IMG/VR virus record: IMGVR_UViG_3300044618_002782
Location: 64,001-128,000 of that record
Source: a virus
DNA: 64,000 nt
Reading direction: 5' to 3' (one strand)
Shown: piece by piece, positions 1 through 9,342 of the stretch
How positions within the stretch are numbered: the first letter of the stretch is position 1
Layout: each line of letters starts with the position of its first letter
Made by a program: the position numbers and the translations under genes
The notes under the pieces: generated by a model
Seen by the model: only the letters and a program-made list of their open reading frames with translations
What the model was told of the DNA's origin: nothing
Databases searched by the model: none

Positions 1-1358
1 GCCACTGCTTTACTTTTGATAATGTTGTTGTATCGAGTAAAAGGAAAGTTGTTGTAATCTTCGCCGTTGACCATGCGATTTTGTGTGTAGTATCTGGCTG
101 GAGCACGTTGTTTAATTTCTTCGATGGTTTCACGTGGTTGTGCGTTGGATACTGGCTGTGTAATTCCACAGTTGAAAGTGATGGTTTCTAAACGTCCAAA
201 GCGACTGATATAGCTAATGGGTATCAGAATGCTTTGCATTTCTTCTGGATTGATTATGTATTGTAATCCGTTAGATGAACGCACGTAGCTGCGGAACAGG
301 CCAACTGGCACTTCGGCAAACACGCCATCACCAAATGTCAGGGTAATCTGATCATTGGCACGACTGGTGATACTGTAAATCTTTCGTTGCTCTGGGGTTA
401 GTTGCTCAACTGCAGCGGCATATATGCTTTCTTCATACAACCATTCGCTTGCAATCGAACCAACGTTGTCCAGCTTGTATAGCCAGTAGTCTTCGTTGTT
501 GACGCCTTCAATGTTGATGTTGACCGTACGGTTAGGAATAGCTTCTGCCAGGTTAAAATCTTGGTTGAGCAAAATGCCTTGTTTGAAAAGAAAGAAGTAA
601 CCGGTGTTGTCGCTGCCAAATCCCAAAGAATCGTTGCGGTACAGCACATTAAAAATACCACTGGGTCTGGGAGCAGGTTCATACACATAGTCACGACCTT
701 GGCTGGTGCTACTGACTGCTTCAAATGGCATACTGACGCCATCGACTGTGCTGTTGTAAGAAACAATGGGCAGAAATCCTGGGACCAAATTCAATGAGTA
801 CTCTTCGGTACGTACACCTAAGATATTTTGTGTGTTGCCGGGACGGCCAAACTTCTGACTGTCAACCATAGCAGCATTGGTAATGTAGGTAAATTGCTCA
901 AACCAGTTGGGGTTGGTAGGATCATTCCAGTTGACAGTGACATTAGACAAGTTGATGCCGTTGAAATCTGTAATATCTTCAGTTGTGGTAACCGAAAATA
1001 CTTTTAAAAATCCCTGTGCTGCTTGATTACGCTTGGGTGTATAACTGACCAAGTTGGCTAAACGCACCACTGAATCGCGCCTTTCTGCAGTGTCTAAAAA
1101 GTTTTCACGTGCATTTAGATCATTGCGAAATGCCAAGGCCTGACCCATAAACGCCATAACGTCTAGTAAAGCAATAAATTCTGAGCTTTCGATGTAGTCG
1201 TTGAATGTTTCTGGGTAATACAAGCGCAGATAATCTACAAAACTCTTGCGTAAAGTTTCAAAATCGTAGCTTTGAAAGTCAGCTTCTCGGTAGGTCTGAT
1301 ACAGACGCTTCCAATCTTCAACTCCAAATATTGCGGTTTGCCGGGTAGTCTTGGCCAT
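1..1358 (-). CDS. 6: Baseplate wedge protein gp6 (3' part missing)
   Basis: This is T4 gp6, the protein whose dimers join baseplate wedges into the inner ring around the hub. I translated the minus strand from the ATG at 1358; the reading frame stays open to the window edge (about 452 codons), so the C-terminus is cut off. The N-terminal 120 residues carry the family signature: YYPETFNDYIESSEFIALLD, then a run containing LNARENFLDTAERRDS and LVSYTPKRNQAAQG, nearly as in T4 gp6. It is the last visible gene of a minus-strand baseplate block (gp48-like, gp53, unknown, gp5, gp25, gp6), the order seen in T4 relatives of aquatic bacteria. A late-promoter motif lies at 1377-1384. Confidence 0.93.
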   Translation of the reverse strand, partial: MAKTTRQTAIFGVEDWKRLYQTYREADFQSYDFETLRKSFVDYLRLYYPETFNDYIESSEFIALLDVMAFMGQALAFRNDLNARENFLDTAERRDSVVRLANLVSYTPKRNQAAQGFLKVFSVTTTEDITDFNGINLSNVTVNWNDPTNPNWFEQFTYITNAAMVDSQKFGRPGNTQNILGVRTEEYSLNLVPGFLPIVSYNSTVDGVSMPFEAVSSTSQGRDYVYEPAPRPSGIFNVLYRNDSLGFGSDNTGYFFLFKQGILLNQDFNLAEAIPNRTVNINIEGVNNEDYWLYKLDNVGSIASEWLYEESIYAAAVEQLTPEQRKIYSITSRANDQITLTFGDGVFAEVPVGLFRSYVRSSNGLQYIINPEEMQSILIPISYISRFGRLETITFNCGITQPVSNAQPRETIEEIKQRAPARYYTQNRMVNGEDYNNFPFTRYNNIIKSKAV

Positions 1359-1376
1359 AATATCTCACTGTTGTGT

Positions 1377-1384
1377 TATTTATC
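1377..1384 (-). promoter_or_regulatory. Late promoter motif before gp6
   Basis: On the minus strand this reads GATAAATA, matching the T4 late -10 element TATAAATA at 7 of 8 positions. It lies 18 nt upstream of the gp6 start. Confidence 0.7.
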
Positions 1385-1405
1385 GATAGAAATAACGTGG
1401 TAGTT

Positions 1406-1780
1406 TTAGATATAACCGGCTCGTTGAGATTGTTGGTCTAAAAACAGCACAAGCAATTGGTTAACTGAACTGGGTACTACCTGCACCAGCATTTCTATTC
1501 GTATGCCGTTGTTTTGCGGATATACTTCGGCACTGGCAAGATACAGCCGTGGATCTTGTGCTGCTACACGTTGTAATTCAGCCAGGATTGCATTTTCAGT
1601 GTCTGGACTTTGATTTTCAAACACAAAGCTCCACAATGTGGTGCCGTAGCCAGGCAAGCCCGGTACCTCACCTTGTCTGATGTTGAGAGCGTTTGCAAAG
1701 TCGCGTTTAACCAACTCAAAATCTATCAAGGTAAATTTTTTAAATTGATTGATTGTATTGAATCCAACAAAAGTAGTCAT
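1406..1780 (-). CDS. 25: Baseplate wedge protein gp25 (gp25/lysozyme-like fold)
   Basis: gp25 is a small baseplate wedge subunit that caps the inner core and nucleates sheath polymerisation. The 124-residue product begins MTTFVGFNTINQFKKFTLID and has the typical gp25 pattern of an N-terminal arm followed by a compact domain (FANALNIRQGEVPGLPGYGT, then the WSFVFENQ segment). An in-frame start at 1831 would overlap the upstream gp5-like gene and run through a late promoter, so I chose the ATG at 1780. There is no Shine-Dalgarno sequence; the late motif ATTAAATA ends only 5 nt before the ATG, suggesting a leaderless late mRNA or translation following gp5 (16-nt gap). Confidence 0.85.
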   Translation of the reverse strand: MTTFVGFNTINQFKKFTLIDFELVKRDFANALNIRQGEVPGLPGYGTTLWSFVFENQSPDTENAILAELQRVAAQDPRLYLASAEVYPQNNGIRIEMLVQVVPSSVNQLLVLFLDQQSQRAGYI

Positions 1781-1785
1781 GTGCG

Positions 1786-1793
1786 TATTTAAT
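1786..1793 (-). promoter_or_regulatory. Late promoter motif fused to the gp25 start
   Basis: On the minus strand this reads ATTAAATA, with 5 nt between it and the gp25 ATG. A T4-like +1 about six bases after the motif would fall on the start codon. Confidence 0.6.
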
Positions 1794-1796
1794 CCA

Positions 1797-4196
1797 TTAT
1801 ACAATATTAATTCTGCTGAGCGCGGCAGCACCTACTTCGTTGCCAACTCTCGCAGAAATATTTTGTGCTTCAGCTTCTGATTTGCCTTCTCGTTTGGCCT
1901 GTTCGTAAGCAGCTACTCTGGCGTCCTGCTGCTCAGCTCTAATATCAAATGTTTGTGTTCGATCTTTGGGTTTAAATTCTGGAGGCGGAACCTTGGGATT
2001 GCCAATTACTGAAACTACAGCAGAGTTGATTCCGTTTCGGCTGACAGTTTGAGTAGCTCCAAAAATAGCTGCAATGATTCCACCAAAATTTCCCAGTCCT
2101 AACTTGCTGGTAACCAAGCTGACAGCCTGTTGCGCATTCTTAGACAAGCTGTTGATTTGATTTACAATCTTTTGGTTGGCATTGCCTTTAACCCACTCAG
2201 TAACTGCCCCTGGTCCAAATTTAACAGTGGACTGTATCAGCGGCGCCAACTGTAATGGTTTTTCTAGTCCTTTTAGCACCCCTGATGCTCGCAGTTGAGC
2301 AGCACCGCGACGCATGAGATCCTGTTGCATTAGACCCTGTAAATTTACATTGCCGAGTATTCCGTTGATGCCGTTGACATTGTTTTTACCAGTCCAAATA
2401 GTAGGACTTGTCAGCAATGCATTCAAACTTGACGAATTTCCAAGATACTGCGAAACTGTGCCAGGTTTGACAAATCCCAGCTGTTCCAGCTGTATTGGCG
2501 AAATCCCATACTTGCCAATTCCTTTTTCGACGCTGAATATATTGAACGGTTGATTCACACTGGCTGCTGCACTGCTCATCATGCCAGTGAGTTCCTTAGA
2601 GTTCAAGCCAGGAATATCGACAGTGGCCGGTGGTTCTTTTAGTACTTGTGCAGCGTTGACCGGCACAGTAACCGGTTCATCAGCCAACTGTGCCACAGCT
2701 TCGGTACTGGGAGGCGGTGGAGCTGCTGCGGCTGCTGCTGCTTCTGCTGGTCCGCCTTGATCCAACGCAACTTTGACTTCAACACCACGATTGTGATAAG
2801 GATACGGCTCGTGTGTAGGAGCACGGGTCACAATAGTTTTTAGTTTGCCTTCTTCTACTTTCCACCCCACATTAGTTTCAAATATGGTATCCGGCAATTC
2901 TAAATCTTCTATCACTGTTGGCTTGCTAACTGATCCTGGACTGGCGCCACCGTTGAGATCGATGGTTCCGGCTTTGAGAGCCATGCTGCCCCCGGCATCC
3001 CAGCCGCCACCTGAACTTTTCATGTTCAAAGCACCGTCGCTGAGTACGCCAAAGTTGCCTTTGCTGTAAGCTGCTAGTGTGCCTTCGGCTGCTAACTCAA
3101 GATTTTTTGTGCTGTTGATTTTTACACTTTTGCTTTTGATATTGATACTTTCACCGGCAAACATGTTGATGTTTTTGTCGGCATGTAAGTTAATATCTCC
3201 TTCGGTTCTCACGTTGACTGAGTTGGTAGAATACACATCTAAGGTGCCTTCTGTTCCTAATTCGATCCAACTTTGCCCGTTGGCATGTATGATATAAAAG
3301 CAGTCGCCGTCATCACTCATAGTGATTTGATGACCCTTGCTGGTGCGTATGCGTATTAGATTGTCAAATCCTTGCAGATCTCCGTCATCCATCACAATGC
3401 TGTGTCCGCCACGTCGACTAATAATCTTGACATCTTCCAATCGCTTGGCGCTGGAATTGGTCTTGTCGACAATGTTTTCTTTGTTTTCGTTTAGACCAGC
3501 TTGATAAACTGGTCGTCCTGGAGTACTGATACCGTAGACAGAACTGGGACTTTCTCGTTGACTATTGCTGGTGATAGGGCCACGTACAGTGTCGTCAATT
3601 AGTCCTTGCTGCAGCATGATGCCAGCCACATATGAATGCACTGGTTTCTTCTGATCGTAAAATCTGGGATTCTCATCAATTTCTTCGTTTTCTACGTTGA
3701 TTTCAGTGACTGGTAGCTGTTTGGCCTTGCTGAAATAATTTTTATCTTTGCTGTCGCCTAGATCAAAATTCTTGCTAGCGCCGATGGCCGGTATCATATG
3801 ATTAACAGCTGGATCTGGAATACATCCTATGTAGTACCCTTGGTTGGGATCACCTGCAACAAAAAAGCAAATTACTTGGGTACCAAGATCTGGTGGAGTA
3901 AACCACATGCCGTAACTTTGAGTATTGCCAACGTAATCGCCTGTACCAGTATCAGTGCCTGACTGTGCTACTGAACCATAAAAAGGCGGCACATAACTAA
4001 CTGTACGCCATAGACTTGTGTCATCTGGATCCTCGCCACCAAACTGTTCAATGTAAACTTGTAAACGACCAGATCTATTGCTGTCCACATTGTTTTTTAC
4101 TTCGCCGATAAACGGACCAAATTCTGCGGGGTTACCGCCGCGGTCAAACTTATAACCTTGACCACGGCCACGACTGCGTTGAATATTATCTGACAT
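1797..4196 (-). CDS. 5: gp5-like baseplate hub / tail needle protein
   Basis: This is the central spike of the baseplate, corresponding to T4 gp5. Residues about 25-140 form the gp5/VgrG-type OB-fold region (GPFIGEVKNNVD, GRLQVYIEQFGGEDPDDTS, WRTVSYVPPFYG, and GYYIGCIPDP). Residues about 280-420 are a repetitive beta-prism/needle region (KGHQITMSDDGDCFYII, then repeated INxxADKNINM/ESINIKSKSVKI patterns). T4 gp5 carries a lysozyme domain between these parts; I see no such domain here. The C-terminal 370 residues are Pro/Ala-rich and then unrecognised. The start shares one base with the stop of the upstream 903-aa gene (TAATG), so translation is coupled. Confidence 0.85.
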   Translation of the reverse strand: MSDNIQRSRGRGQGYKFDRGGNPAEFGPFIGEVKNNVDSNRSGRLQVYIEQFGGEDPDDTSLWRTVSYVPPFYGSVAQSGTDTGTGDYVGNTQSYGMWFTPPDLGTQVICFFVAGDPNQGYYIGCIPDPAVNHMIPAIGASKNFDLGDSKDKNYFSKAKQLPVTEINVENEEIDENPRFYDQKKPVHSYVAGIMLQQGLIDDTVRGPITSNSQRESPSSVYGISTPGRPVYQAGLNENKENIVDKTNSSAKRLEDVKIISRRGGHSIVMDDGDLQGFDNLIRIRTSKGHQITMSDDGDCFYIIHANGQSWIELGTEGTLDVYSTNSVNVRTEGDINLHADKNINMFAGESINIKSKSVKINSTKNLELAAEGTLAAYSKGNFGVLSDGALNMKSSGGGWDAGGSMALKAGTIDLNGGASPGSVSKPTVIEDLELPDTIFETNVGWKVEEGKLKTIVTRAPTHEPYPYHNRGVEVKVALDQGGPAEAAAAAAAPPPPSTEAVAQLADEPVTVPVNAAQVLKEPPATVDIPGLNSKELTGMMSSAAASVNQPFNIFSVEKGIGKYGISPIQLEQLGFVKPGTVSQYLGNSSSLNALLTSPTIWTGKNNVNGINGILGNVNLQGLMQQDLMRRGAAQLRASGVLKGLEKPLQLAPLIQSTVKFGPGAVTEWVKGNANQKIVNQINSLSKNAQQAVSLVTSKLGLGNFGGIIAAIFGATQTVSRNGINSAVVSVIGNPKVPPPEFKPKDRTQTFDIRAEQQDARVAAYEQAKREGKSEAEAQNISARVGNEVGAAALSRINIV

Positions 4197-6907
4197 TAAG
4201 GTTCCCTGCTGCTAATTTGTGGTGTTCGAGGTATAGCAGCACCCGGCTGCGTCCCGCGACTAATTGGGACTCCCGGAAAGCTAATTGCTCCAGCTGCTTG
4301 AATCTGCGGTAAAAATTTTTCTACTGCAAGATCTTGACTCAGTCGACGGGCTGTGGTTAAAGCTTGCTGATCTATAAGTTCTCGCTCACGAGGTGTTACT
4401 GTACCGTTATTGTTTCTTTGAGCCTGTGCTGTTAACCTTGCGACCTCGGTGGCAAAAATTTCGTTTTCTTTTTGTTTTTGAAAATCGCTGTAGGCTTTGG
4501 CACCTGCAGGATCCTTTTGTCTAAAAGTTGTCTCACTAAATGTATATCCTCTTGACAAGTCGCCAGGCGGTTGAGTAGTTCCGCCTGGGCCTACTGGTTG
4601 TCCGCCACTGGTAGGTGGCGTTGGCGGTGCTGCAGGAGCTGGTGTAGAAGGATTTGCTGGAGCAGGTGGTGTGGTTGGCGACGAAGGTTGACCTGGATTA
4701 GTGGTACCCGCACCGGTTTCTGTGTTTTGCGAGTCAACAGCAGGATCACCAGTATTGTCTTTGATAGCACTGGGAGGAAATGTTATCAATACACCTTCAA
4801 GATCCTGAGTAAATCTACCGTTGGCAAATGTACTGACAACACTGACTGCTCGATAAATGAAGCTGTAGGTGGCCAACCCATTGCCAATGGCACCATTGAC
4901 ATACCGGTTAGCTCCGAGATCAGTGCTGCCAACTTCCATTCGACCTGATTGTAAATCGTAGTCTACTGGACTATTAAATCCAATTTCAAACAAAGGTTCC
5001 TGCACTTCGGTGTTGATACTACCGTCAGGGAAAAATGGTTCTTGAATTCCTGTGCCTTCAGTTGAACCAAACCAAAATTCACCTTGGTGTATCCATGCAG
5101 GATCTCCCAAGATTGATAGTTTGGTCTTGGCCAGATCGCTCGGGCTGTATAACTGTTGGGCTGCGTTTGCCCCGCCTTCGTTGGTTTTTCCTGCCAATCC
5201 CTGATCACTTTCGTTGCTGCGAGGCTGGTAAACGTACTTGGCTTCTTCCCGAAAGTTCAAAGTGGTACTCGGTGTTGATTGTCCAATGTTGATTACAACA
5301 TTATAGAGATAATTAAAATCTTGTTCAAAACTAAGTATCTCTGTATTAAGACCAGTAAACCAGTATAGATATTTTTTATGTGTTCCTTTGAACTTGGTTG
5401 AAGGAAAATAAGGACCTTTGATTTCGTTCACACGATACGGGCCCACAACATAGGTTATCTTGTAAGCATAATCTCTACGCTTGGCATCATACTGAATAGG
5501 TTCGACTTTAACGCCTATCCGAAACCAATCCACACCTTGCCCATTATCAGTATTTCGTTCTTCTTCTTCTCCATCAATAGTGATAATTTTCAACTGTTGA
5601 TTATAGATATAGTCGCTGTTGCGTATGGTTTGATCTAAAAATTGAATTATGCTGGTACCGGCTGTGGCGCTGGTAGTTTTAGAGTTGGCAGCACCGGTTT
5701 GTACAGCGCCATTGACTTGTTGGTTGGCGTTTTGTGGCTGCACAGTTGCACCTTGTGGTTTAGGTGCAGGACCAGGTGGCAGCACCGACGCATTTTCTAA
5801 AGCAGGATCAGTAAAAACAATATCATACACATCGGCAACTTCGAATACACCCGGACCGGCTGCATCTTCAGAAGTGCCAGTTAGAAGTTCCTGATATTGA
5901 TTCAGTGCTTCGATCAGCCCAGATACAATAGTAGGCTTAGGTGCAGCGGTGGCTTTTGGTGGCGGTTTTGGGGTTGCACCAGCAGTGGGTGTAGGTGCAG
6001 GGGCTGGAGGTGCCACTGTAGTACTATAGCTGGCGTTGCCACTTAGAATTTCTTTCAAAGTTGGTGCATTAATTTCTACGTTGTAAGGAATTGTACCACG
6101 CATTTGACCAGTTGCTATAGTGTTAGAGACGCAGGCTGCGGAACAATCGTATTCTGTTAATTTGTTAGCAATGCGAAACTTGATTGAACTAAATTGAAAA
6201 GGGATCCATTTTTCAATTACTGCAGTTGCGCCAGAGCCAGTTTTGAGACCTTGTGCTTGAACCATTTTGCCTGTGTCGTCGTATCCGTAGAATTTGATCA
6301 CCATGCAATAATTTTGTGAACCATAACTTTGGTCTTTACCTATGTAGGCTTGCGTGGCTGCAAGTAAGTTAGGTATCAGACTGATGCCATTGGGTTCGAT
6401 GATTTTAAAATTAAGAGATGAGTTGGAGTGCGGGCTCCTAGTTCCTTTCCCAGGTTGTTGCGTAGTCAATTTCACATCGTTGATGTAAAAATCCAAAGGA
6501 AAAAATTGATTGCGCCCGGCTGTGGCATCAGCTTGAGCAGTTGTAGATACGCCAGTTACTCCAGTGTTGCCACCGGGTGTACCTGTACCTGCTGTGGACG
6601 AGTTGGGTGCTCCACCGCTGCTCATCAACAGTTGCGCACCGGGAATTTTAAATCGTTTGGTGCGGACTATTTCATTATAGTCCTTGGGCGACAATATGTA
6701 AATGCTGATATTGTAGGTATAAGAGGCATATTGACTGAGAATATTGTCTTGAGGAATAATTCTTTCTGAATTGCTGTCTCGTACGGCACGAGCTGCCTGA
6801 GATGGTACTGTGTTGTCGTCTCTGGCAACGTTGGTGTTATTTCTAATAGGGGCATTGGTGCCTGTGTTGGCATTGGGAGTAAATGGAACAGGTTGCGATG
6901 TAGCCAT
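4196..6907 (-). CDS. Large baseplate-block structural protein, function unknown
   Basis: A 903-aa protein between gp53 and gp5. I cannot assign it to a T4 gene with confidence; its place beside the gp5 spike makes a hub/gp27-like or peripheral baseplate role plausible (inference only). A globular part (about residues 50-260, beginning near NILSQYASYTYNISIYILSP) and a middle part (about 440-720, with IKGPYFPSTKFKGTHKKYLY and YWFTGLNTEILSFEQDFNYL) are separated by Pro/Thr/Ala-rich linkers at about 300-330, 375-420 and 725-790. The C-terminus is Gln/Arg-rich. A GGAT ribosome site lies inside the end of gp53, and the gene is followed directly by gp5. Confidence 0.75.
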   Translation of the reverse strand: MATSQPVPFTPNANTGTNAPIRNNTNVARDDNTVPSQAARAVRDSNSERIIPQDNILSQYASYTYNISIYILSPKDYNEIVRTKRFKIPGAQLLMSSGGAPNSSTAGTGTPGGNTGVTGVSTTAQADATAGRNQFFPLDFYINDVKLTTQQPGKGTRSPHSNSSLNFKIIEPNGISLIPNLLAATQAYIGKDQSYGSQNYCMVIKFYGYDDTGKMVQAQGLKTGSGATAVIEKWIPFQFSSIKFRIANKLTEYDCSAACVSNTIATGQMRGTIPYNVEINAPTLKEILSGNASYSTTVAPPAPAPTPTAGATPKPPPKATAAPKPTIVSGLIEALNQYQELLTGTSEDAAGPGVFEVADVYDIVFTDPALENASVLPPGPAPKPQGATVQPQNANQQVNGAVQTGAANSKTTSATAGTSIIQFLDQTIRNSDYIYNQQLKIITIDGEEEERNTDNGQGVDWFRIGVKVEPIQYDAKRRDYAYKITYVVGPYRVNEIKGPYFPSTKFKGTHKKYLYWFTGLNTEILSFEQDFNYLYNVVINIGQSTPSTTLNFREEAKYVYQPRSNESDQGLAGKTNEGGANAAQQLYSPSDLAKTKLSILGDPAWIHQGEFWFGSTEGTGIQEPFFPDGSINTEVQEPLFEIGFNSPVDYDLQSGRMEVGSTDLGANRYVNGAIGNGLATYSFIYRAVSVVSTFANGRFTQDLEGVLITFPPSAIKDNTGDPAVDSQNTETGAGTTNPGQPSSPTTPPAPANPSTPAPAAPPTPPTSGGQPVGPGGTTQPPGDLSRGYTFSETTFRQKDPAGAKAYSDFQKQKENEIFATEVARLTAQAQRNNNGTVTPRERELIDQQALTTARRLSQDLAVEKFLPQIQAAGAISFPGVPISRGTQPGAAIPRTPQISSREP

Positions 6908-6911
6908 GTTA

Positions 6912-7211
6912 CTAGAATCCTAGAACAGTTTGTAAAGTGTTTATTTTGGGAAGATAAATTGTGGTTCCTGCGGCAAAATCCCACGGTGGTGCAGTCAAGG
7001 TATTGGGATTGCGTTGATAAAATACCCACCATAGGCCGGGCTGTTGATACAGGTCGTAGGCCAGTAGGTCGGGACGATACTGATAGGTTTGATTTATTTC
7101 AAACACTGTATCGTCTACCTCTTTGGGGAAGTTACGGTCAGTCATGACATCCAGATAAAACTGCACATAATTTGTCAGGAAGTAGGGGCTTGTGGGGTTA
7201 TAGGTGGCCAT
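6912..7211 (-). CDS. 53: Baseplate wedge protein gp53
   Basis: gp53 clamps neighbouring wedges together in the T4 inner baseplate. The 99-residue product shows the conserved centre of that family: VQFYLDVMTDRNFPKEVDDT, then YQYRPDLLAYDLYQQPGLWW, a LysM-like fold in T4 gp53. Two in-frame ATGs exist, six bases apart (7217 and 7211). I chose 7211 because it shares a base with the upstream stop (TAATG), the same coupling seen at 4196. It sits between the gp48-like gene and the 903-aa structural gene. Confidence 0.87.
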   Translation of the reverse strand: MATYNPTSPYFLTNYVQFYLDVMTDRNFPKEVDDTVFEINQTYQYRPDLLAYDLYQQPGLWWVFYQRNPNTLTAPPWDFAAGTTIYLPKINTLQTVLGF

Positions 7212-9226
7212 TACCAAAATCCTCGTTGAACCAATGAACCATTGGCAAATCTTTCCAAGCTGAACTCTCGACTCACTTGCGAACGTGTCTGCATGGGCAA
7301 CAGTACCAGCGTAATCTCCATTTTGGTTGGTACATAGGTTGGTTGCGCACGACCTAATGTCACAGGCGGTGGTGTGGGTCTCATTCCACCAGAGTTTAAT
7401 CCAGACGCAATCATACGCCCATTCGATGGATTACTGCCACCGACTGTAGTGGTCTGACGATCTCGGCGTTTCAACAGGCTGGTACCATCAATGTTGGGTG
7501 CGCCAGCACGAATATAGTCAACATCAGCCGGCAGATTGTAGTTAAATGTCTGCACCACGCAAGGGTTTAGATTAAATTGAAAATCGCCATAACCCTGCAA
7601 GAATACCAAGGGCGGAGGACTGCCTCTAAAAGCATCTTGTTGTCCGTAAAACATTTTGGTCACACTGCGGAAAAATTGTATCACTGCCAACAGATAAGCA
7701 GCTTCATTTGAATCCTGTGCTGTAAATGTAGCGGTTATATTCAGCTCGCCCACATGACTGCCTTGATAAAAGTATCCACGATAATTGCTATGTGTTAAAT
7801 CATAACTGTTGTACTGAGCTGTGTAGGTGGTAGTGATTGAGGGAGTGTAGGGGAATATTACTCCGTCTGTGACTTGCAAAGGTTGTAAAATGCCAGGCTC
7901 GGCAGCGTTGTAAAGATAATCGCTGCCGGGTGCTAGTCGTAATTTTAGTCGCCAATCGCCAGCGGCTGCTTGTGCTCGCTGTGCTTGTAACTGTGCTTGA
8001 GCACGAGCATTGTCTCTTGCGTTTTGTTGCTCTGCAGCTAGTGCTATTTCTGCTGCAGTTTTTGCAGTGGTTGTTACTGTGGCTGGTCTTGCCGGCGGTG
8101 GCGGTGGCGGTGGCGGCACCTGCGGATTGGTAGCTGGAGAAACTGGGTTGGGTAAAGCAGCGCCTGGGGGTGTGGGCACAAATGCAGTTTCGTCACCGGT
8201 GATGCTGGGAGGATCTGCTGGTGTTACCTGTGGATTGGCAGCAGGTGCCACAGGTGGCGGCGCTGCTGTACGAGCGCGGGCTATTGCAGCATTACGAAAA
8301 CGGTCGTAGCTTGCTTCCTCTCTGATCAGGCGCTCCCGTAGTTCATTTACTCGCGCAATGACTGCAGGGTTTCTTGGACTGATAAGCTCAGTCCTGAACA
8401 GATTGTCCCGCGTCACAAAGACGTCATTACCCAGACGTGCCAAGGTATCTAGATCTGTTTGATTAGTAATGACCACGCCGCCAAGGAGAACCTGCAGCGG
8501 AGAGTCGCTGATGACGGCGTCGGCAGGTACTTGCGGATTGGTAGCAGGATTTACTGTAGGTGCCGCTGCCACCTGCGTCTGCGCAGGTGTAGTTGCAGCA
8601 GGTACTTGTGGATTGGCTGTCGGGCTAACTGCACTATTAGTAGCTGATGCATTTATAACAAAAACTGGAGTACCGTTATCAAGAAATTGAGTTAGTACAG
8701 CCCCGTCTTCTCTAACATCACCAATCTGGCGATTAAAGCTACCACCGTCATCCCTTAGTGGTAGTAGAGGGCGGCCAGGCGGCGGTGTCGGAGCAGCAGC
8801 AGGTGCCTGCGGATTGGCAGCAGGATTAACTGGGGCAGTATTGGATGATATTGGCGGAATAGGTTGTGTTGCTAACGGGGTTGGTGCTGGGCTGTTCGTT
8901 AGTTGACCTGCACCTGCATTGGCAATTTGCACAGCAAATTTTTGGTTTGCAGCAAGTGTAGCGTTATCTCTTGCTGCAAAGACAATCTGATTAAACTGGG
9001 CCTGAGTTACATTATCTGGTCCGCCAGCTGCTACAGCAGCTTCGTTAAAATATTTGTTAGCTAATGCATTTCGTCCTTGTGCTATATCTCCTTCGTATTC
9101 TCTAAATGCTGCAGCATTGTTTTTTCTGAATTCATCGCGATCAACCGGACCGATAATATCTCGCACCAGAGCCGGGACCTGTGGATTGGGTGGGTTAGCA
9201 ACTGTAGTAGGTGGATTGGTGGCCAT
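7211..9226 (-). CDS. 48: gp48-like baseplate tail-tube cap protein with long Ala/Pro N-terminal half
   Basis: The C-terminal about 270 residues (DWRLKLRLAPGSDYLYNAAE, TPSITTTYTAQYNSYDLTHS, EAAYLLAVIQFFRSVTKMFY, PLVFLQGYGDFQFNLNP) are a conserved tail-tube-cap-like domain of T4-type phages, most likely gp48, which caps the hub and starts the tube; gp54 is the alternative. The first about 400 residues are unusual: low-complexity Ala/Pro/Asn/Gln sequence in which a short motif of the type xNPQVPA recurs seven or more times (for example ANPQVPAATT, TNPQVPADAV). This half is likely disordered or extended. A late promoter (9248-9255) and an AGGAT ribosome site precede the ATG. Confidence 0.68.
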   Translation of the reverse strand: MATNPPTTVANPPNPQVPALVRDIIGPVDRDEFRKNNAAAFREYEGDIAQGRNALANKYFNEAAVAAGGPDNVTQAQFNQIVFAARDNATLAANQKFAVQIANAGAGQLTNSPAPTPLATQPIPPISSNTAPVNPAANPQAPAAAPTPPPGRPLLPLRDDGGSFNRQIGDVREDGAVLTQFLDNGTPVFVINASATNSAVSPTANPQVPAATTPAQTQVAAAPTVNPATNPQVPADAVISDSPLQVLLGGVVITNQTDLDTLARLGNDVFVTRDNLFRTELISPRNPAVIARVNELRERLIREEASYDRFRNAAIARARTAAPPPVAPAANPQVTPADPPSITGDETAFVPTPPGAALPNPVSPATNPQVPPPPPPPPARPATVTTTAKTAAEIALAAEQQNARDNARAQAQLQAQRAQAAAGDWRLKLRLAPGSDYLYNAAEPGILQPLQVTDGVIFPYTPSITTTYTAQYNSYDLTHSNYRGYFYQGSHVGELNITATFTAQDSNEAAYLLAVIQFFRSVTKMFYGQQDAFRGSPPPLVFLQGYGDFQFNLNPCVVQTFNYNLPADVDYIRAGAPNIDGTSLLKRRDRQTTTVGGSNPSNGRMIASGLNSGGMRPTPPPVTLGRAQPTYVPTKMEITLVLLPMQTRSQVSREFSLERFANGSLVQRGFW

Positions 9227-9247
9227 AAGTATCGTTATCCTATGTGT

Positions 9248-9255
9248 TATTTATC
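9248..9255 (-). promoter_or_regulatory. Late promoter motif for the baseplate block
   Basis: On the minus strand this reads GATAAATA, 21 nt upstream of the gp48-like ATG, with an AGGAT ribosome site in between. It could drive the whole minus-strand baseplate operon. Confidence 0.72.
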
Positions 9256-9290
9256 GAGATCAAAAACGGCTAAGTTTATAAAAATACCTG

Positions 9291-9318
9291 TTGTTTTTTG
9301 GCAACATTGTGTTATAAT
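9291..9318 (+). promoter_or_regulatory. Early sigma70-type promoter for gp55
   Basis: A -35-like TTGTTT and a perfect -10 TATAAT (9313-9318) are separated by 16 nt. The predicted start point near 9325 leaves room for the AGGAGA ribosome site at 9331. Confidence 0.65.
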
Positions 9319-9342
9319 AAGTAATCCATTAGGAGAAGCAAG

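Noticed and set aside
398-766. Open frames inside gp6 on either strand
   Set aside because: They lie within the continuous gp6 frame, whose protein motifs are unambiguous.
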